From assembly GCF_000330505.1 (NCBI RefSeq), contig NW_004440445.1:501127-565126 (forward strand): DNA of 64,000 nucleotides. The letters run 5' to 3'. The stretch comes from Entamoeba invadens IP1. Taxonomy: Eukaryota; Evosea; Mastigamoebida; Endamoebidae. Positions 29,865 to 39,807 of the stretch are shown here, piece by piece. Position numbers and translations under genes: made by a program. How positions within the stretch are numbered: the stretch's first letter is position 1; each line of letters begins with the position of its first letter. The notes under the pieces are model-generated. The model saw nothing but the letters and a program-made list of their open reading frames with translations. It did no database searches and had not been told where the DNA came from.

Positions 29865-30413
29865 ATGGCGGACAAAGTGGTCGACAAAAAGCCCGAAATT
29901 GACTTGGACACCGAATTTTATCCCTGTTGCATTACATGGACAACTATTCCAGTTATATCATGGTTTCTTCCATTTATAGGACATCCAGCTGTATGTGACA
30001 CCAAAGGTATTCATCATGATTATAGCTTTCCCCATATAGTCCATGCGGGACGACGGACTATATTAGGGCGGACATTTAAATACCTTCCTCTTCAGTTTGG
30101 TGATGGTGTAACCTGTGACGACTTTGAGAAGGCCATTGACACTGCAAATAAGAAGTGGAAACACATTATGCACAAGTACATCATCGACAATTGCCACGAT
30201 TATTGTGTCGACATCCTCAACGATATTAAATATAAAAACAAGGACAACTGGTGCAACTTCACGTTTATGCTCGAGCTTCTCTTCCACTCCGTTTATGTGA
30301 ATAAATCCCGACATTTTGCCACTTATCTCCCCGGCATAATATTATGGTCGTTTATCCTGTTGGCTATTGGAGGCTTTATCGTTGTCATGTTATATCAGAA
30401 GAACTTCTTTTAA
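29865..30413 (+). CDS. TMEM222/DUF778 (RTE1-like) membrane protein
   Basis: 182 residues. The family signature is clear: YPCCITWTTIPVISWFLPFIGH near residues 19-41, a CDTKGIHHDYS stretch, a central segment with WKHIMHKYIIDNCHDYCV, the block NKDNWCNFTFMLELLF and a C-terminal membrane span (about 155-177). Animal TMEM222 and plant RTE1 are membrane proteins of the endomembrane system; RTE1 assists folding of an ethylene receptor. No activity is established for protist members. The start is the only ATG upstream of the conserved block (MADKVVDKK). Intronless. Confidence 0.85.
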   Translation: MADKVVDKKPEIDLDTEFYPCCITWTTIPVISWFLPFIGHPAVCDTKGIHHDYSFPHIVHAGRRTILGRTFKYLPLQFGDGVTCDDFEKAIDTANKKWKHIMHKYIIDNCHDYCVDILNDIKYKNKDNWCNFTFMLELLFHSVYVNKSRHFATYLPGIILWSFILLAIGGFIVVMLYQKNFF

Positions 30414-30478
30414 TGCAAATAGAACAAAACATGTATACTCTCACTTAGTTACTTTCATATCACTCTAACTCACTCGTT

Positions 30479-32008
30479 TTATAACTCCGTTTTTGTGTTG
30501 ATGTCATTGTGACTCGCATTCTCTTGTGATCTTTTCTTAATGAAAAGCTGTTCGTAATGTTCTAGAGTCCACGCGATGTCATCAGAGACATAATCCGTCC
30601 CATCTAAGAAGAGTAAGTTGTCTGTCTCATCAAACCCTATTTCTGCATTTTTGCGAATGAAGTTGTAGATCTGTCTTGCGTCTGGATACTCTGCATATGG
30701 CATTTCTATATACTTAGTAGGGATGTGCGGGTAGACTAGAATAGTGGGGAGTTGGAATAAAGGCTCTTTGACTAACACGTCGTTCAGTAACACATTGATA
30801 TGGCCAAATGCGATTTTAGGGTTCTTTGCTAATTTGTTGGCTACTGAAGAAAAAATTTTGAAGTATGTCTGTTCGTTCTTGTGAATTCCTTTGTGGACCA
30901 AAACAACAACGTTTGTGTCTTGACTCACGAAGTTATCAAAAGTCTCTGCTGTGAGTTCCGTGACATTCTGATTGAACTGCGTTGGAACAACAGATGATCG
31001 AATTGTTGGGTCTACTTTGCTCTGTATGACATCTTCAATCCATTTGTTCATCTCCTTTGGTGTCCATTTCCCGAAGTAGTCATAAGTGATACGTTCTGCT
31101 TTGGTTATTATTCGTAAGTGTTTTTTAGTAGGGAAAAGTCTTTGAGCGTTGAGTCCAAAAGTCGTGTTAACGGTAATTGTGTCTTTTAGTGATACAAATC
31201 CACCAAATACATTTCCCCAGTTCTTTTCCAAACTTTGGGATATCAAATTTCCATCATTGAAGTCTTCTGAATAGATCAAAGCGACGGACTTCTCGAAATA
31301 TTTCATGAGGAATTGATACTCTGGTGTAAATTTCTGGTATGGGTAAGCAATGTGTTCTTTAATAAAGAACGTCAACTCGTCCGACTTAGTGTTTGTTTGA
31401 AACGACGCTTTGACCAATTTGTTCTCATCGAAAAGTGAATGTGTGAAAGCTGTGATAGCCAGTTCCGATGGTCCTCTTTTAACAAAGTACATGAATCGTC
31501 GACTTTCAGAGAAGTATCTAGTCACTATATTCTCGATGAATGCACTGTACTTCTCTATTTGTTTCGTTGAATTAAATTTGAATACCATTAACGTGTGATA
31601 CTCATTTTGGAAGTCTTCGATATCGTCTTCGTCCACAATAGAAAGAACTGGTTCCATATTTCTGTGTATCCACCTTTGAATACTTGCTACCTTTTTGAGG
31701 CCATCATAAGAACTAAAAAAGACTCCATTTCGATAGAATAGTAATTGTGGAAATTGTGTGATCTGACATTGCGACGCTCCACAATCTATATTGGCTAAAG
31801 CATACGTCCTATTCTCACTTCTTTTATTCTGATTTTGAGCGTCAAGTTCCTCAATAACAGGTCGTAATTCCTTGCAATGAATACACCACGGCAGTGAATA
31901 AAAGATCACTGAAAACTTGTTGGCAGTTACAAATTCGTTGAGTTGGTCATTCAAAATTTGCTCAAGACCACTACAGAGGGCAACTACACAAAAAATCACC
32001 AACATCAA
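30479..32008 (-). CDS. Protein disulfide isomerase-like protein (one active thioredoxin domain)
   Basis: 509 residues, ER lumen predicted. A signal peptide (MMLVIFCVVALCSG) precedes a thioredoxin domain with active site PWCIHC (C42, C45) and cis-Pro strand FPQLLFYRNG. The remaining 380 residues read as further thioredoxin-like folds without CxxC: about 125-240, 245-350 and a last one with FQLPTILVYPHIP at about 355-460. The layout resembles PDI a-b-b'-a' with only the first domain catalytic. There is no C-terminal KDEL-type signal (ends DINTKTEL; 'KTEL' could act as a variant). The gene lies directly downstream of the Kish gene on the same strand, 60 bp apart. Confidence 0.82.
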   Translation of the reverse strand: MMLVIFCVVALCSGLEQILNDQLNEFVTANKFSVIFYSLPWCIHCKELRPVIEELDAQNQNKRSENRTYALANIDCGASQCQITQFPQLLFYRNGVFFSSYDGLKKVASIQRWIHRNMEPVLSIVDEDDIEDFQNEYHTLMVFKFNSTKQIEKYSAFIENIVTRYFSESRRFMYFVKRGPSELAITAFTHSLFDENKLVKASFQTNTKSDELTFFIKEHIAYPYQKFTPEYQFLMKYFEKSVALIYSEDFNDGNLISQSLEKNWGNVFGGFVSLKDTITVNTTFGLNAQRLFPTKKHLRIITKAERITYDYFGKWTPKEMNKWIEDVIQSKVDPTIRSSVVPTQFNQNVTELTAETFDNFVSQDTNVVVLVHKGIHKNEQTYFKIFSSVANKLAKNPKIAFGHINVLLNDVLVKEPLFQLPTILVYPHIPTKYIEMPYAEYPDARQIYNFIRKNAEIGFDETDNLLFLDGTDYVSDDIAWTLEHYEQLFIKKRSQENASHNDINTKTEL

Positions 32009-32068
32009 ATTTACAGTTCAACAATGAAATAAATAGTTAAACAGATAAATTAGAAAAATGTTATTCAC

Positions 32069-32398
32069 TTATTGCTGCCAAATCAAAGTAGCAATTCCAA
32101 GAGCAATGCACGACAAAGAAACCCATGGCGACGCTCGTTCACCAAGCCGAGCTGCTTTCCACATCATCCCCGGAACACCCTCTTTTTTCTTGTCCATGAA
32201 GTTTCGGATGAACCCGATGTTCAACCGGAGATATGTGCATGTACACACAAATAGTATGATAACGACCATCATCGATTGAAAATTGAAGAGTGCAGTCTAC
32301 CAGTCATTGTTGTTTTTTGTATGATTTTCTATGAAAGACGTATTATCAATAAAATTAGTGGAAATAGTTGAAATATTAATCCGTCTTAAACAAACCAT
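32069..32398 (-). CDS. Kish/TMEM167 small secretory-pathway protein (first exon is the ATG only)
   Basis: 76 residues. Exon 1 contains only the start codon (32398-32396). It is followed at once by GTTTGT; the 99-nt intron ends TAG, and exon 2 is 32296-32069. The protein then begins MTALFNFQS, matching the conserved Kish start (M-SAIFNFQS in animals). ICTCxY-like VCTCTYLR, GMMWKAARLGERASPW and a second span (SLSCIALGIATLIW) follow. Kish is a two-span Golgi protein required for constitutive secretion. The match across the splice junction and the consensus donor make the structure convincing. Without the intron the protein would start at an internal Met and lose the conserved FNFQS. Confidence 0.9.
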
Positions 32399-32817
32399 TT
32401 CTCTGTTTTTTAGTTTTTCTTCTTTCTCTTTTTTTTAGTCTAATCTAATTGTTATTTATACTCTTTTTATTATTTATTAATCTATTATTTTATTATTGTA
32501 ATTATTATATAAATATATTTAAACATCTGTATTTCGGGATATTACCGAAATGTTTAGATTGAATCCCGTTGGAGTGATTTTTATTGTTTTTGTTCATATT
32601 TCAATTAATAGTTTAAATATTAAATATTATTAGATATTATTACTATAATATAAAAAATAAAAAAAAATATTTTTATTAAATGATAAAATTATAAAATACT
32701 AGAAATAACAAATTCTAGTTATTATTAATTTATTTATAAGAAAAAGAACCAATTAAAGAATAATTCAAAAGTAAATAAATACATTTCTATGTGTAATTTT
32801 TAGCTAGAAAGTATAGC
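32399..32817. other. A+T-rich spacer
   Basis: 419 bp between the Kish promoter side and the 3' end of the Ras-like gene. Only A+T-rich sequence was seen. Confidence 0.6.
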
Positions 32818-33501
32818 TTAGTATTTTATTCCTCTCTTTCTTGGTGAGAAGAAAGCAATAAAACGACTTCTTCTTTTAGTCTCTCCCAATTCGTGCATTT
32901 CTTGTACACTTAAAGAAACGACTGGTTTCACAATTCTCCCACTCCTTGGGGTTTTTGGATCAGTTTCATTTGAGAATGGCTGTGACACTCCTGTTGCAAA
33001 GTAGTCGAAGAGTTTGTCCAAGTTAGTGTTTTCCTTGGCGGAGACATTAATCACTGCACACGGACATATCATCCCTATTTTGGTATATAACTTAGTGATA
33101 TCCTCTTCTTCGACTCTTCTTCTCTCAATCAAGTCTGCCTTATTTCCACAGATGATGACAGTGGGATACTTAGTTCTTCCACTCTTAATGACAGACGACA
33201 AACAATTTCCAATATTCTCTTGGGCATGTCTGAACGTCATTTCGTCGGAGAGTGAGAAGACAAAGACGACATAATCCGAGTCAAGAAATTCTCTCTCGCG
33301 CAATAACTGAAAATCATCTTCGCCACTCGTGTCGACAATTTTTGCGTGGACGGAAAACCCTTCGACGCTAATTTGAGTGTTGTATGAGTCTTCAATAGTC
33401 GGTTCATAGTTCTCTTGGAAATAATGCTTGATATATCGTTTGATAATGGCGGTCTTTCCTGCTGTAGATGAACCAAAGAATGTGACTTTAATCGATGTCA
33501 T
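32818..33501 (-). CDS. Atypical Ras-like small GTPase without a prenylation motif
   Basis: 227 residues. GTP-binding motifs: P-loop GSSTAGKT (residues equivalent to Ras G12 and G13 are S and T), switch I YEPTIEDSY (Ras effector region almost intact), DTSGEDDF (A59 to S, Q61 to E), GNKADL and VSAKEN. The C-terminus is a basic/aromatic stretch (TKRRSRFIAFFSPRKRG) and lacks a CAAX box, as in Rit/RGK-type Ras proteins that bind membranes through charge. The changed P-loop and switch II suggest slow GTP hydrolysis. A RapGAP with an Asn thumb is encoded elsewhere in the window, but pairing is speculation. Intronless. Confidence 0.83.
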   Translation of the reverse strand: MTSIKVTFFGSSTAGKTAIIKRYIKHYFQENYEPTIEDSYNTQISVEGFSVHAKIVDTSGEDDFQLLREREFLDSDYVVFVFSLSDEMTFRHAQENIGNCLSSVIKSGRTKYPTVIICGNKADLIERRRVEEEDITKLYTKIGMICPCAVINVSAKENTNLDKLFDYFATGVSQPFSNETDPKTPRSGRIVKPVVSLSVQEMHELGETKRRSRFIAFFSPRKRGIKY

Positions 33502-35019
33502 TAATTGATGTATGTTTTTAGTATTTTTCGTTTAAATTGAGTTCGTGTTTCGTTGTTCTAATTTGACAAATTACTGTTCTATTCCTGTTGTGTGTTTTAT
33601 TTGCTTTTTTGACAGTAGTTCTCTGTAAATAGATGGGATGTTTGGGCTAAAAACTATAGAAATTGTGCAATGGAAAAAAGAATATGTACTTTTTTTTGCA
33701 GCATATATTGTTTTGTGTTAAGCTTTTAATACATATGTTATAATATAAAGTAATTTATAGTCATATAATGGGCCTTTAATAATATATAAAGTGTTGTTCG
33801 TAAAAAAAGGCGAAATTGTCCAGTTTTTAGTTAAAAAAGTGGATTGATTTTTCTAGTTTTACTAAAAAGACCCGATTTAGTAAGCTTTTGTTAACCATGG
33901 AGTGCTTTTGTTTTTACGATTTAATTGTGATATATTCCCGGTTTATTAAGCATGTATAATGCAATTTAAATCATTTCACAAATCCACAAAAACAACAGAA
34001 AAGAAATAAATGTATTTTTAGGAAGATTTGCTTTATTTATATCAAGCCACTTTTCTTCCGTTTTTTGATAAATAGCGCACTAGAGTAAGAGTTCCAACCC
34101 ACTTTTGGGATACAATGGACATCTTTATTTTTTATTAACCAATTTCAAAGAAATTGCATATTGAAATATGGCATTTTATAAAAAATATATTTCATGGTAT
34201 TAGGAACTTTAAAATAATATTTTTAAATTAACATGAATTATATTTGCTGAAGAAAAACAAATGAACGGCTAATTCAATTATTGTGACTCAAATTCTTTTT
34301 TATTGAAGCTATTTTGTATTGATTATCATATATGTGTATTTTATGGTTCTATTTGCCTTATTATTAAAAAAGGAACATTTCAGCAAAAACCAGTTTAATG
34401 AATCAAAAATAATAATCACCTATTGATTTCTTGTAAAAAAGGTGTTTAATCGGGCTAATTATATTACTTCGGCGTTTTCAAACTCATTGTTTTGTATTAT
34501 TATTTAAAAAGAAAGTCGAATTTTTCAAAACTTTTTGCACCCCTCCAAAATGTCAAGATGTGTTTTTAAACTTCGTCTTCATTATTTAAAAATTTTAATA
34601 AGTAATTTATTATAAAGTTTGTAAATTGTATAATTTATTATTACACACAAAACTGTATTGATGCATTGGATTATAATTGTTTTTATAATATCATCATCTC
34701 CATTTTTCAGAACAACCATCTTGAAATATAAATTCTATATTTTAGTGTAGATGGTGGGGTTATGATATTCTGAACAGTTGTTTTCTGTGATATTTTTCAT
34801 AATGAAAACGAGTGTATTTGTCAACAATCACTTTATTCTATAATTAATGCAATCCAGTTAAATATATAATTTAATTTAAATGTTTCAACTAACGCTGTGG
34901 CTATTATAATTGATACAAAAAGTAGTGGGTTTGTAACAAACAATTGTAATTAAGTGATAGTATTGAACAAAAAAAACGATTTCAAAGTCTTTAAATTAGT
35001 CCACAAATCGAAGACACCA
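33502..35019. other. Long A+T-rich spacer
   Basis: 1.5 kb without a recognisable gene, RNA cloverleaf or transposase fragment. It includes the promoter of the Ras-like gene at the left end. Confidence 0.6.
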
Positions 35020-36046
35020 TCAGCAACAACCTTCCTTTTTCTGTGTTGGTTGTAGTGATGCGTTGTCTAAAGGTTTTGGTGTTGCAACAAGTCGTTCCAT
35101 AATAATTTTGTTGTTATAAATCGCCTCGACTAACGTCTCAAATATTTGGTCAATGTTTTCCCCCGTCTTTGCAGAGCATCGCATTGACCGCAGACCTCCA
35201 CTCAGTCTACAGTACTTCTCTGACATTTCTGCAGTCACAACTGCGTCCGCAGAATCAATTTTATTCCCAACAACCAATATTTCGGGTTTGATGTTGCAGT
35301 CATTAAGTTCGTCGATCCAATACGATACTTTTTCAAATGTAGTAACTTCCTCGACATCGTACACAACTGTTTTTTATTTTCCATTCATACTCTACAATGA
35401 AAGATAATTGTCTAATGAAGATACTTATATAACTATTATATATAATAACAATAAGAAATAAGAACTATATTAATTTGTATGAATTGGGTTCTATTCTATT
35501 TTAAGAACGCATTAAATAATAAATTATACTATAAAAAACTATTATATAATCAATATTCTATATATAAAATACTTGTTAATTCAACACACGAATGAGGAAA
35601 TCTAAAACAAACTCAGGCATCCATGGGTACCGCGGTAATAACTCGACGTGATATTGCGGAACCTTTCCTGTCCAGCTGTTTGTCATTTTGAAAGTTCAGA
35701 CTTGGTCAAGACTTAACCAAGAAGTCGATATCGTTGAATCAAGTAACAAACCAGTGTCCCATAATCTTTTAGTCAGTACTTTAATCGGCACAGAAATGGT
35801 ACAACAAACTGTAATTTAATCGTTTTGCCTTTGTAGTTAATCACACGCGATTTGAAATCGACACCAATGGTTGAAATGAGTTCCTCGTGGAACTCATTGT
35901 CGCAGTACCGCTCCAATATTGCCGTCTATATGTCAGGTGTTTCTATTTAAAAGTGGAGAATAAACCTTCCCAACAGCAGATTCGCCGATAATGAGAATTT
36001 TGAAAGTCATGTCGACTTGTGGTTGTAATCGAGGCTCGATGCTCAT
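35020..36046 (-). CDS. Rab1/Rab8-like small GTPase (five exons, one of 14 nt)
   Basis: 206 residues assembled from exons 36046-35966, 35925-35810, 35765-35752 (14 nt), 35675-35613 and 35366-35020. Introns are 40, 44, 76 and 246 nt. Every junction closes in frame. Donors are GTTTGT except the first, GTTTAT; acceptors are TAG, AAG, CAG and CAG. Motifs: P-loop GESAVGK (interrupted after Lys by intron 1), effector loop STIGVDFKSR, WDTAGQERFRNITSSYYRG, GNKID, CSAKTG and C-terminal EGCC for geranylgeranylation. The switch II sequence is the Rab1/Rab8/Rab10 type, so ER-Golgi or post-Golgi transport is likely. The 14-nt exon encodes most of LWDT, including the conserved Trp and Asp. Confidence 0.88.
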
Positions 36047-39009
36047 CCTGTTTTTGTTTGTCTTTTAAGTTTCAATTTTTTTCTGTTCATTTTGGTGTCT
36101 CATTTTTGTTTCAGTAGATAGTATTATTATTATATTTCTATAATATATTTTATTAATCAATGAAGATATTACATCATTTTTGCGACTTTGTTTTCTAAAG
36201 AAAACAACAAATATTGTGTTAGGCTATTTAGATATTATAACACTACATTTTCTTTTATAATAATGGGATTGTATTATCATAATTATTCTTTATGTTTGTG
36301 ATAATAAAAGGCGAAATCATGATAATTTATAAAATAACAATTACAATACTATAGTTCTTAATAACAAGATAATTAGAATTAAAATTTTCTTTTGATAAAC
36401 TTTTTTTCTGTTTTTGTGTGTATCGGTTTAGTTTATTTATTAATTGATTAAAATTAAAAAATAATAAATAATTCAAAATTAAAAGTATTAGTTTTTAATT
36501 TAATTAATTAATTATAAATTGTTTTAGTATTTAATCAAATTAAAAAAAGTTTGATGTTAGAAAAGTGGAACTAATAATTATTATTATATTTAATTATAAA
36601 TATAATTAGAATAATATTAAATATATGTAATTTAATAATTGGTAAATTAAACCATATTGATTAGTTTGTTTTTAATAAAGTCAAAATTTATATGATTAAC
36701 AATAATTGTTTAATAATATTTTGACTATTTTTTTTATAAAATGTTTGACTGAAAAAAAACAAATTATACATATGACAAGTTTGACTTAAACGACAAGTTT
36801 GGGTTAAATGGTAAATATTATAATTTAATTATAATAAAAATTTGAACTATAACCCGAACTAATTAATTGCTTTTTTATTATCAAGTTTATATAAAAAATT
36901 GAATAATTAAAAGCAAGCCAAAAACCCAAACACACAACATAAAGAATAAGAAAGCAATGAACAAGTAAAGATAATTATAAACTATCACACGATCATGATC
37001 ATCACCAACATTTTAATGTGATCACAAACAATAAAGTTTTATCAAAATTTGTCAAATAAAGTAACCATAACATTTCAAATTCAATTATTAATACAGTCTA
37101 ATTTGCCTAGAGTGTGTAATTATTATTTTTGTTGTTCTCTATTATTTGAGCATTTCTTAAGGACAAACCAAAAACAAGATAGACATGCTCTTTGAAGAGT
37201 GGGTCCACTTTTTATTGGCCAAAATCAAGCGGAGATTCTTAATAAATCACACTCTTGGGAGGTTTGAAAGTTTTTCCTTGCGTTGAATTCGTTTTTATGG
37301 ATATTATTATTTAATTAAGTTAAAAGCGGTATTCTTCCATCGCGATAAGAAATACTGCTGATTTATCGTATTAAAATAAATATAAAATAACACAAACGTT
37401 TCCGAATGAGGCGGCACATGTTTTGGCGCGTTTGAACTCAACGAGACAAACACGTTAAAACATATAAAACAATACTTAACATGTGTTTTGGTTTTATTTT
37501 TCAAGATCAGAGTGTAACATAAAACAATAGAATTAATAATAATTTAAATATTATTCTATTTAACCATTATATTTTTTTCTAGTTTAACCCACTGTTTACT
37601 ATAATAATTGGTTTTTAAACCATTAACATGAACCATTTAAGTCAAACTATTCCATTTAAGGCAAACTTGTCTAACTGTATCGTTCAATTTAGAATATAAA
37701 CTATAACTTATAGATGTTTTTTTGTTAGTAACAATTATAATATTTTTATCTTAATTCTATAGTATTAATTTGTTCGAAAAATAAAAAAGCAGTTAAAATT
37801 TTTTCGTTTGAAAAATTTAAAATCAAAATAGTTTCTAATTTTTTAATTAGTTACACATTCAGTTTTAATATCTTTTTAAATAATAAAAACTAATATAATC
37901 TGAATATTATTTGTTCTGTTTAAAATAAATTAATTATTTAATAACATTTTAACAAATAAACTAATAAATATAAAAACTTAATACCATACAAATTGATTTA
38001 ATTGGTCAAAGTCAAAAGAACTCTAGTTGGGTATTGGGATTTGATTTAACGCCCCTGTCTCAAAATAATCGAAGGGTTTTGGAACCCATCCCGACATTTT
38101 ACATTAAAACCATACAACATAAGCAAACCCCAATCAATTGAAATGGCTAACGGCCTTTGACGATTTTTAATTTTGGAGCCTTCTTCTGTTTTATTCTGCA
38201 AAAGAATAAAAAATGGTGCTGTCTGAAAATACAAAATATCGGGATATGCAACCAATCAAACAACAAATTATTTTAAATCTTTAAACGAAAAAAAATGGTG
38301 GAGTAGAACTTGTTGAATATGCTGGGAGATCTCAGCGATTGTTTACAGTTCTTTTTTTAAACAAAAACATAATCAAAAAAAAAGTGAGGCCCGATTTGTA
38401 GCCAATTATTACCTCAATTATTTCTAATTTTTATCAAATTTAACCGTCCAATCATTTTCTTTTAAAAATGTCTTATTAAAGAATTATTAATTAAAAAAAA
38501 ACTTGTTAAATGCGAAGACTTTTGCACAACCGTTTTTGTGTTTTATTAAAAATAGTATTACTATTATTAAAACTATAAATTATTATAACTTTGTAACACT
38601 TAGATTGAAATGGTTCGTTTGAGCCAAACATATTGATGATCTCCACAATTCAATAGTTGTGTTTAAAAGAAAACTCCAGAAAATCATTCTTTTTCTTACG
38701 AAAACAATAACCCTAAAAATACCGTCTTAAAGGCCTTCGTCCAATTCGAGTGTCACTTTTTCATTTTTTTGAATAATAAACGTTTAAAAAAACTCTTTTA
38801 TTATTCACACCACTTCAATTGTTATTTAACCATTTTATGAAAGTTGTCCACTCCAACAGAGACAAAACTCCAAATAACAAAATAATGTAACAACACTATT
38901 TATTCAACACTCAACCGACACTTTTCGCTTACCTCTTCCCAAAAATGACCAACATCAATTTTTAGTCGTTTTGTCCTTCTTAAACTCACAAATCTCCAAA
39001 ACCTACACA
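36047..39009. other. Long A+T-rich intergenic region with a candidate decayed transposon
   Basis: 2.96 kb without a supported gene. The segment 36774-37671 is bounded by inverted repeats (separate entry). Reverse ORFs at 37307-37504 and 38046-38255 have no homology I recognise and no codon bias. The right end should carry the promoter of the 39010 gene. Confidence 0.6.
36774..37671. mobile_element. Candidate non-autonomous DNA transposon with about 40-bp inverted ends
   Basis: The left end starts GACAAGTTTGACTTAAA at 36774. The right end, read in reverse complement from 37671, starts GACAAGTTTGCCTTAAA. Over 40 positions about 32 agree, with one gap. The left end itself contains a second GACAAGTTTG copy. 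TA dinucleotides occur at or one base from each edge. The roughly 820-bp interior has no transposase reading frame. Tc1/mariner-like affiliation is a guess. Confidence 0.45.
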
Positions 39010-39693
39010 ATGAGCCAACAAAGAGTAGCTGCCTCTCCAATTACCACTTCAAGCTACGACTCTCTTTCAGAGCGAAAGACCACAAAAAGATCAAAAGACA
39101 AATCAAAGAAGTACCTCAACCAGAAGAATGACTTGAAGAGCTTCGAGTCGATTCAACAAGGCGTTCTGTTGGCTTTGCTCAACACTTTCTGTGACTTCTC
39201 TTTAGAACTCCCAACAAAGCTTTCTACAGTCACTTTGAACAATCCACGGCTTGTTTCCTTAGTTATTGGTGACGAAGAGATCAATGTCAAAAGACTGAGT
39301 GAGCGGATGTATGCCGATTCATTCATTTGTGAAATGCAGCGTGGTGTCAAAGAAGAGACTTGTGTCAGGACATACGAGAAGAAGAAGCGCATCTTCATCA
39401 ACAACTTCCTCGTCGATGTTGCTTTGGAACTCGGTTTTGTCTTCGACTCAAAGTACTCTCGAAAATCAAGACAAACTCTTCAACTCGAACGAGTTCAACG
39501 TATTTTCAAAGACGGTCAACTTGTTATGGACAGAGACGACATTATCAAACGGGGAAAAGCCATCAACAAATATCTTTTCTCTTTAGTATCCAACAACAAC
39601 TCCGTTACCATCGCTCGAAACAATGGTACACTCCAGAAATTACTTCTTTCTGACGTCTGTTTGACTCCTTTTGGAATCAACCTTACCAAGTAA
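39010..39693 (+). CDS. Unknown lysine-rich cytosolic or nuclear protein
   Basis: 227 residues from the ATG at 39010 (frame open upstream but without ATG). A Ser/Thr-rich start and a basic patch (ERKTTKRSKDKSKKY) lead into a compact domain of about 170 residues. That domain has conserved-looking helices (SIQQGVLLALLNTFCDFSL) and a second basic patch (TYEKKKRIFINNFLVDVALEL). No signal peptide, membrane span or known motif. It could bind nucleic acid, but this rests only on charge. Coding is well supported by base composition. Confidence 0.6.
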   Translation: MSQQRVAASPITTSSYDSLSERKTTKRSKDKSKKYLNQKNDLKSFESIQQGVLLALLNTFCDFSLELPTKLSTVTLNNPRLVSLVIGDEEINVKRLSERMYADSFICEMQRGVKEETCVRTYEKKKRIFINNFLVDVALELGFVFDSKYSRKSRQTLQLERVQRIFKDGQLVMDRDDIIKRGKAINKYLFSLVSNNNSVTIARNNGTLQKLLLSDVCLTPFGINLTK

Positions 39694-39807
39694 GTTGTAT
39701 GACTTACGCGTTAAATAGGGCAGTTCTTGCAACACCTGTCATAAATAGTTTTATTTAGCTTTATGTTTCTTCATGTTGTGCAACCAAATGTATAAATACA
39801 AGTAAAT

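Noticed and set aside
37307..37504. 65-codon reverse ORF inside the candidate transposon
   Set aside because: No resemblance to transposase, low complexity, and spacer-like composition.
38046..38255. 69-codon reverse ORF
   Set aside because: Slightly mixed composition but no recognisable domain and no splice partner; not enough to call a gene.
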